DNA from: Vibrio echinoideorum
GTDB lineage: Bacteria; Pseudomonadota; Gammaproteobacteria; Enterobacterales; Vibrionaceae
Assembly: GCF_024347455.1 (NCBI RefSeq)
Contig: NZ_AP025484.1
Span: 1,922,001 to 1,986,000 of the forward strand
Length of the DNA stretch: 64,000 nt
Direction of reading: 5' to 3'
Shown: positions 61,534 through 64,000 of the stretch, piece after piece
Position numbering within the stretch: the stretch's first letter is position 1
Layout of the letters: the number at the start of each line of letters is the position of its first letter
Program-made: the position numbers and the translations under genes
Notes under the pieces: model-generated
What the model was told of the DNA's origin: nothing
The model's input: the letters and a program-made list of their open reading frames with translations, nothing else
Databases searched by the model: none

Positions 61534-62082
61534 TCAAATTTTCTCAATGTATAAGATTACTTCACCAGCTTTGAACCCAAACTTGGACATTTCGGTTTTG
61601 TTGAACAATCGTTTGTCATCCATTAAGAACATCCAATCGTCTAACACCACTTCATAGGTGCTGCCGTCTACTTCGATTTCTAAGTCATATTTCCAATACA
61701 AAGCCGAGCCTTGGGTTTCACCATAAGCCGTACCAACCACATCATTGGCGGTGCCAGTGTAGGTGTTTTCGCCTGTTTTGATTAAGTTCCAAACTCGGGT
61801 TGAACGCTCGCCATCAGCGAAGGAGAACCACTCTTTAATTTGTCCATTGTTCCCTTCCCAAGTAGCGATAAGCTTGACGTCAAAGCGGCGCAGTAAGTCG
61901 CCCGAACGATCGAGTACCATGCCATAGGCCTTCAGTTCACCATTAAAAAAGGTTTCAAGCTTAAGTTCCGGAGTGGTGTCTACGTGGTTATCTAAACTTG
62001 CCGAACCACAGCCTGCTAGCCAAGTCAGCGACAAAATGGCTACCGCGAATTTTATTATTTTTGTTTTTGTTTTTGGATTCAT
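61534..62082 (-). CDS. DUF3833 family lipoprotein
   Basis: This 182-residue exported lipoprotein has a signal peptide with lipobox LAGC (Cys near 25). The body matches DUF3833 (LETFFNGELKAYGMVLDRSGDLLRRF; later WSFADGERSTRVW-like). The fold is likely a lipocalin-like barrel. The gene overlaps the chalcone isomerase-like gene by 4 bp and is the last in the cfa operon. Function unknown, but its constant company with cfa suggests lipid modification or stress protection. Confidence 0.85.
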   Translation of the reverse strand: MNPKTKTKIIKFAVAILSLTWLAGCGSASLDNHVDTTPELKLETFFNGELKAYGMVLDRSGDLLRRFDVKLIATWEGNNGQIKEWFSFADGERSTRVWNLIKTGENTYTGTANDVVGTAYGETQGSALYWKYDLEIEVDGSTYEVVLDDWMFLMDDKRLFNKTEMSKFGFKAGEVILYIEKI

Positions 62083-62666
62083 TTGTTCAAACCTAATAGT
62101 TGTTTGCGTAGGCCTGGCTCGGATGTGTTTTCAGATAACCAAATCGCTAGAAAGGCTTCACCAAATTGCTTGTCTTGGATGGTGCCTATGGGTTGCTCAT
62201 CGAAATAAAAGCGACTTACGTTGTCTTCAGCGACACGGATAGTGAGGGTACTTCCTTCCTCAACACTGGGCCACATTGCGTACAAAGGCTTCAACCAACG
62301 TTGAATATTGTTGTTGGAGTAACCAAGTTTGCTCCACTGGTCTTTGGTTGCGTCTACAAGGTCTTTGCTGTCAATTGCTCGGTAGTACTCAAGTTTCAAA
62401 GCACGCTCAGAGTTAGATGGAGTGGTGTAGAACTCTGCAGAATACAAAGTCCAAAACAAGTAACTCATCTCACCTTGACCACGCTTGTTTAAATCATCGA
62501 CAGCAGAAGCTTTGGCATTTTCGGTAAATAGGAGTGCTGCGCAAATGAGGGTTAAGGTGACTAAGCTAAATAGTCGGTTTCTTGATTGCTCGCTTGTTTG
62601 AGTGCGAACGCGACTAACGTTGCGCTCAGATTTGAACGCTTGCGTAAGGTTGTGTGGAAAAGCCAT
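62079..62666 (-). CDS. Chalcone isomerase-like secreted protein
   Basis: This 195-residue protein has an N-terminal signal anchor (FSLVTLTLICAALLF, cut near AKASA) after an odd basic extension of about 30 residues. The rest reads as the chalcone isomerase-like fold (LYSAEFYTT, ALKLEYYRAI, FLAIWLSENTSEPGLRKQLL). Bacterial members bind fatty acids or lipids and do not act on flavonoids. It overlaps the next gene by 4 bp and follows the DUF2878 gene by three bases. Confidence 0.85.
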   Translation of the reverse strand: MAFPHNLTQAFKSERNVSRVRTQTSEQSRNRLFSLVTLTLICAALLFTENAKASAVDDLNKRGQGEMSYLFWTLYSAEFYTTPSNSERALKLEYYRAIDSKDLVDATKDQWSKLGYSNNNIQRWLKPLYAMWPSVEEGSTLTIRVAEDNVSRFYFDEQPIGTIQDKQFGEAFLAIWLSENTSEPGLRKQLLGLNK

Positions 62667-62669
62667 AAG

Positions 62670-63191
62670 TCACCTCGTGATTGCCATTTTGGGTTGTACT
62701 AAGTTGGAGTAAGCGGCCACCAGTAAGGGCAACAAAATCCCCCAACTTATTGCAAGGGCAGCTAACACCGATGCGTCTGGCCAAGTAGTGAGAAGCGCTC
62801 CAGCTTTAATGCCTCCCCAATAACTACTAGTACCTGCTACGAACCCTATGACAAACAAGATCACTTTCGAGCATTTTAAAAGCCAATTTAGGCTGTGGTT
62901 AAAACTGATTAAAAACATGATCCACAGGCAAACGAGCCACACTGGAAACCACGATTGATTCGCTATTTCAGAGTCGACGGCAAACACGCCGAAGTGAAGT
63001 AAGAGGCTATCAAGCAACAGCCCCAATGGTAATAAAAGGAGTATTTTCAGGTCGCTACTGCGAGTGGGAGAGAGCAGGAAGTGAACCACTACAATCAGTG
63101 GTGTCACGAACGGGGCTTGCGCGGTAAAGAATGCGCTGCAAACCCAGGTCGCTTGAAACAGAACGAGATTAATAATCCAAAACCGTTTCAT
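62670..63191 (-). CDS. DUF2878 family membrane protein
   Basis: This 173-residue inner-membrane protein has about five helices (from IINLVLFQATWVCSAFF). The start at ATG 63191 has GGAG upstream; a frame from 63224 adds 11 residues. It overlaps the end of the cfa gene by 23 bp. Family function is unknown; it is a standard member of cfa operons in vibrios. Confidence 0.85.
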   Translation of the reverse strand: MKRFWIINLVLFQATWVCSAFFTAQAPFVTPLIVVVHFLLSPTRSSDLKILLLLPLGLLLDSLLLHFGVFAVDSEIANQSWFPVWLVCLWIMFLISFNHSLNWLLKCSKVILFVIGFVAGTSSYWGGIKAGALLTTWPDASVLAALAISWGILLPLLVAAYSNLVQPKMAITR

Positions 63192-64000
63192 CTTTTGCTC
63201 CAAAGTAACGAGGTTTTCTTGCAACTAGGTGGTGAGTGCTGATCACGCGCTCTAAGAATGCACCTTCACAATAGCAGAAGTAGAAGATCCACAAGCGTTT
63301 GAACTCCTCTGAATACCCTAAAGACTCTAGCTCTTCCCAACTGTTTTCGAACGCGATGTTCCAATCGTTGAGGGTTCGAGCATAGTGCAGACCAATGTCA
63401 TCAATTTCTTGAACCACAAGATCTGTGCTGGTCGCAAGGTGTTGGGTCATCACTGAAACCGAAGGGAGACAGCCGCCAGGGAAGATGTACTTCTGAATAA
63501 AGTCGACGCCTTTGCGATATTTATCGTAACGACTGTCGGCAATAGTGATCGCTTGAATCAGCATTTTTCCCGAAGGCTTTAACAATGAGGAGCACTTTTC
63601 AAAGAATGTCTCTAGATATTCATGTCCGACCGCTTCTATCATCTCGATAGAGACCAACTTGTCGTACTCACCAGAGAGGTTTCGATAATCCTCTTTGAGG
63701 AGGGTAATTTTGTCGGTTAAGCCGAGTGCTTTTACTCTCTCTTCTGCGAGAGCGTGTTGAGCATCTGAGATAGTGGTTGTTGTCACTTTGCAGCCGTAAT
63801 GCTGAGCCATGAATATGGCCAAGCCACCCCAACCAGTACCTATCTCAACCACGCTGTCCGATTCAGACAGCTCTAACCGTTCACAGATAGTCTTCATTTT
63901 GTTTTGCTGAGCTTCTGAAAGGGTTAGTGCGTCTTCACTGTATATTGCTGACGAGTATTGCATTGAGTTGTCTAAGAAACGCTCGTACAAATCATTGCCG
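63169..64000 (-). CDS. cfa: Cyclopropane-fatty-acyl-phospholipid synthase family protein, N-terminus beyond window
   Basis: This SAM-dependent methyltransferase adds a methylene group to unsaturated membrane lipids. The visible 276 residues include the SAM motif VVEIGTGWGGLAIFMAQHYG, the family motif YSSAIY near the start and EMIEAVGHEYLETFF, and FIQKYIFPGGCLPS. The frame is open to the window edge, so about 130 N-terminal residues lie outside. The ATG at 63990 is internal. It heads the visible part of an operon with DUF2878, chalcone isomerase-like and DUF3833 genes, a set linked to membrane and oxidative stress in related bacteria. Confidence 0.92.
   Translation of the reverse strand, partial: GNDLYERFLDNSMQYSSAIYSEDALTLSEAQQNKMKTICERLELSESDSVVEIGTGWGGLAIFMAQHYGCKVTTTTISDAQHALAEERVKALGLTDKITLLKEDYRNLSGEYDKLVSIEMIEAVGHEYLETFFEKCSSLLKPSGKMLIQAITIADSRYDKYRKGVDFIQKYIFPGGCLPSVSVMTQHLATSTDLVVQEIDDIGLHYARTLNDWNIAFENSWEELESLGYSEEFKRLWIFYFCYCEGAFLERVISTHHLVARKPRYFGAKDETVLDY

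Noticed and set aside
1..64000. CRISPR array, tRNA, rRNA, integron attC sites or intact insertion sequence
   Set aside because: Looked for repeat-spacer patterns, T-arm GTTCGANTC motifs, transposase motifs and attC-like repeats; none was convincing.

Overview
The window is about 64 kb of ordinary chromosomal DNA from a Vibrio, most like the Splendidus clade. The call rests on gene content: a VemP-type arrest peptide ahead of a second secDF pair, a large DUF3466 surface-type protein, a DUF3283-like small protein, and a cfa/DUF2878/chalcone-isomerase/DUF3833 operon. Accessory metabolism, many LysR regulators, duplicated housekeeping genes and no rRNA or tRNA suggest the smaller chromosome, which is inference. 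I found no intact insertion sequence, prophage, integron or CRISPR array.

Layout. 1-7.2 kb: the end of an amino-acid ABC ATPase gene, then a GntR regulator divergent from a six-gene operon (binding protein, cytoplasmic alkaline-phosphatase-superfamily hydrolase, two permeases, ATPase, HAD phosphatase) that looks like import and stepwise breakdown of a phosphonate or phosphodiester. 7.2-12.2 kb: a BaeSR-like two-component system, an EF-hand lipoprotein and a DUF3466 protein. 12.3-21.8 kb: aromatic amino acid breakdown. hpd, hmgA, a fumarylacetoacetase gene and maiA form one operon; acetoacetyl-CoA synthetase and phhAB lie further on. TyrR-like boxes precede both the hpd operon and the aacS/phhA divergent region. 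A lone carbamate kinase gene sits between them. 21.9-34 kb: mixed single genes (HEPN-like orphan, YebC paralogue, DUF2798 remnant, two LysR genes, M20 peptidase, beta-lactamase-fold hydrolase, small envelope proteins) with sparse intergenic stretches.

34-41 kb: a seven-gene run joining a periplasmic helical-repeat protein, a LolD/MacB-type ABC ATPase and permease, a LolA-like carrier and a probable outer-membrane protein to a LytS/LytTR two-component pair. This is the best candidate for an under-described system. 41-48.8 kb: an M16 peptidase lipoprotein, vemP-secD2-secF2 and an rlmJ paralogue. 49-59 kb: an SDR-MFS-old yellow enzyme operon divergent from a LysR gene, a sulfatase-like metallo-beta-lactamase gene followed by a 23-residue membrane-peptide ORF, another LysR gene, and GFA, OsmC and MalY genes. 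59-64 kb: an RRF-like small protein, an RRM protein, an SDR, a small charged protein and the cfa operon running off the window end.

A recurring theme is short tandem duplication. In-frame 15- or 21-bp repeats occur in three genes; 14.5-, 22-, 23- and 7-bp arrays lie in leaders or across stop codons. All positions, motifs and repeats were read by eye. Family names come from recognition of the protein sequence, not from a search.
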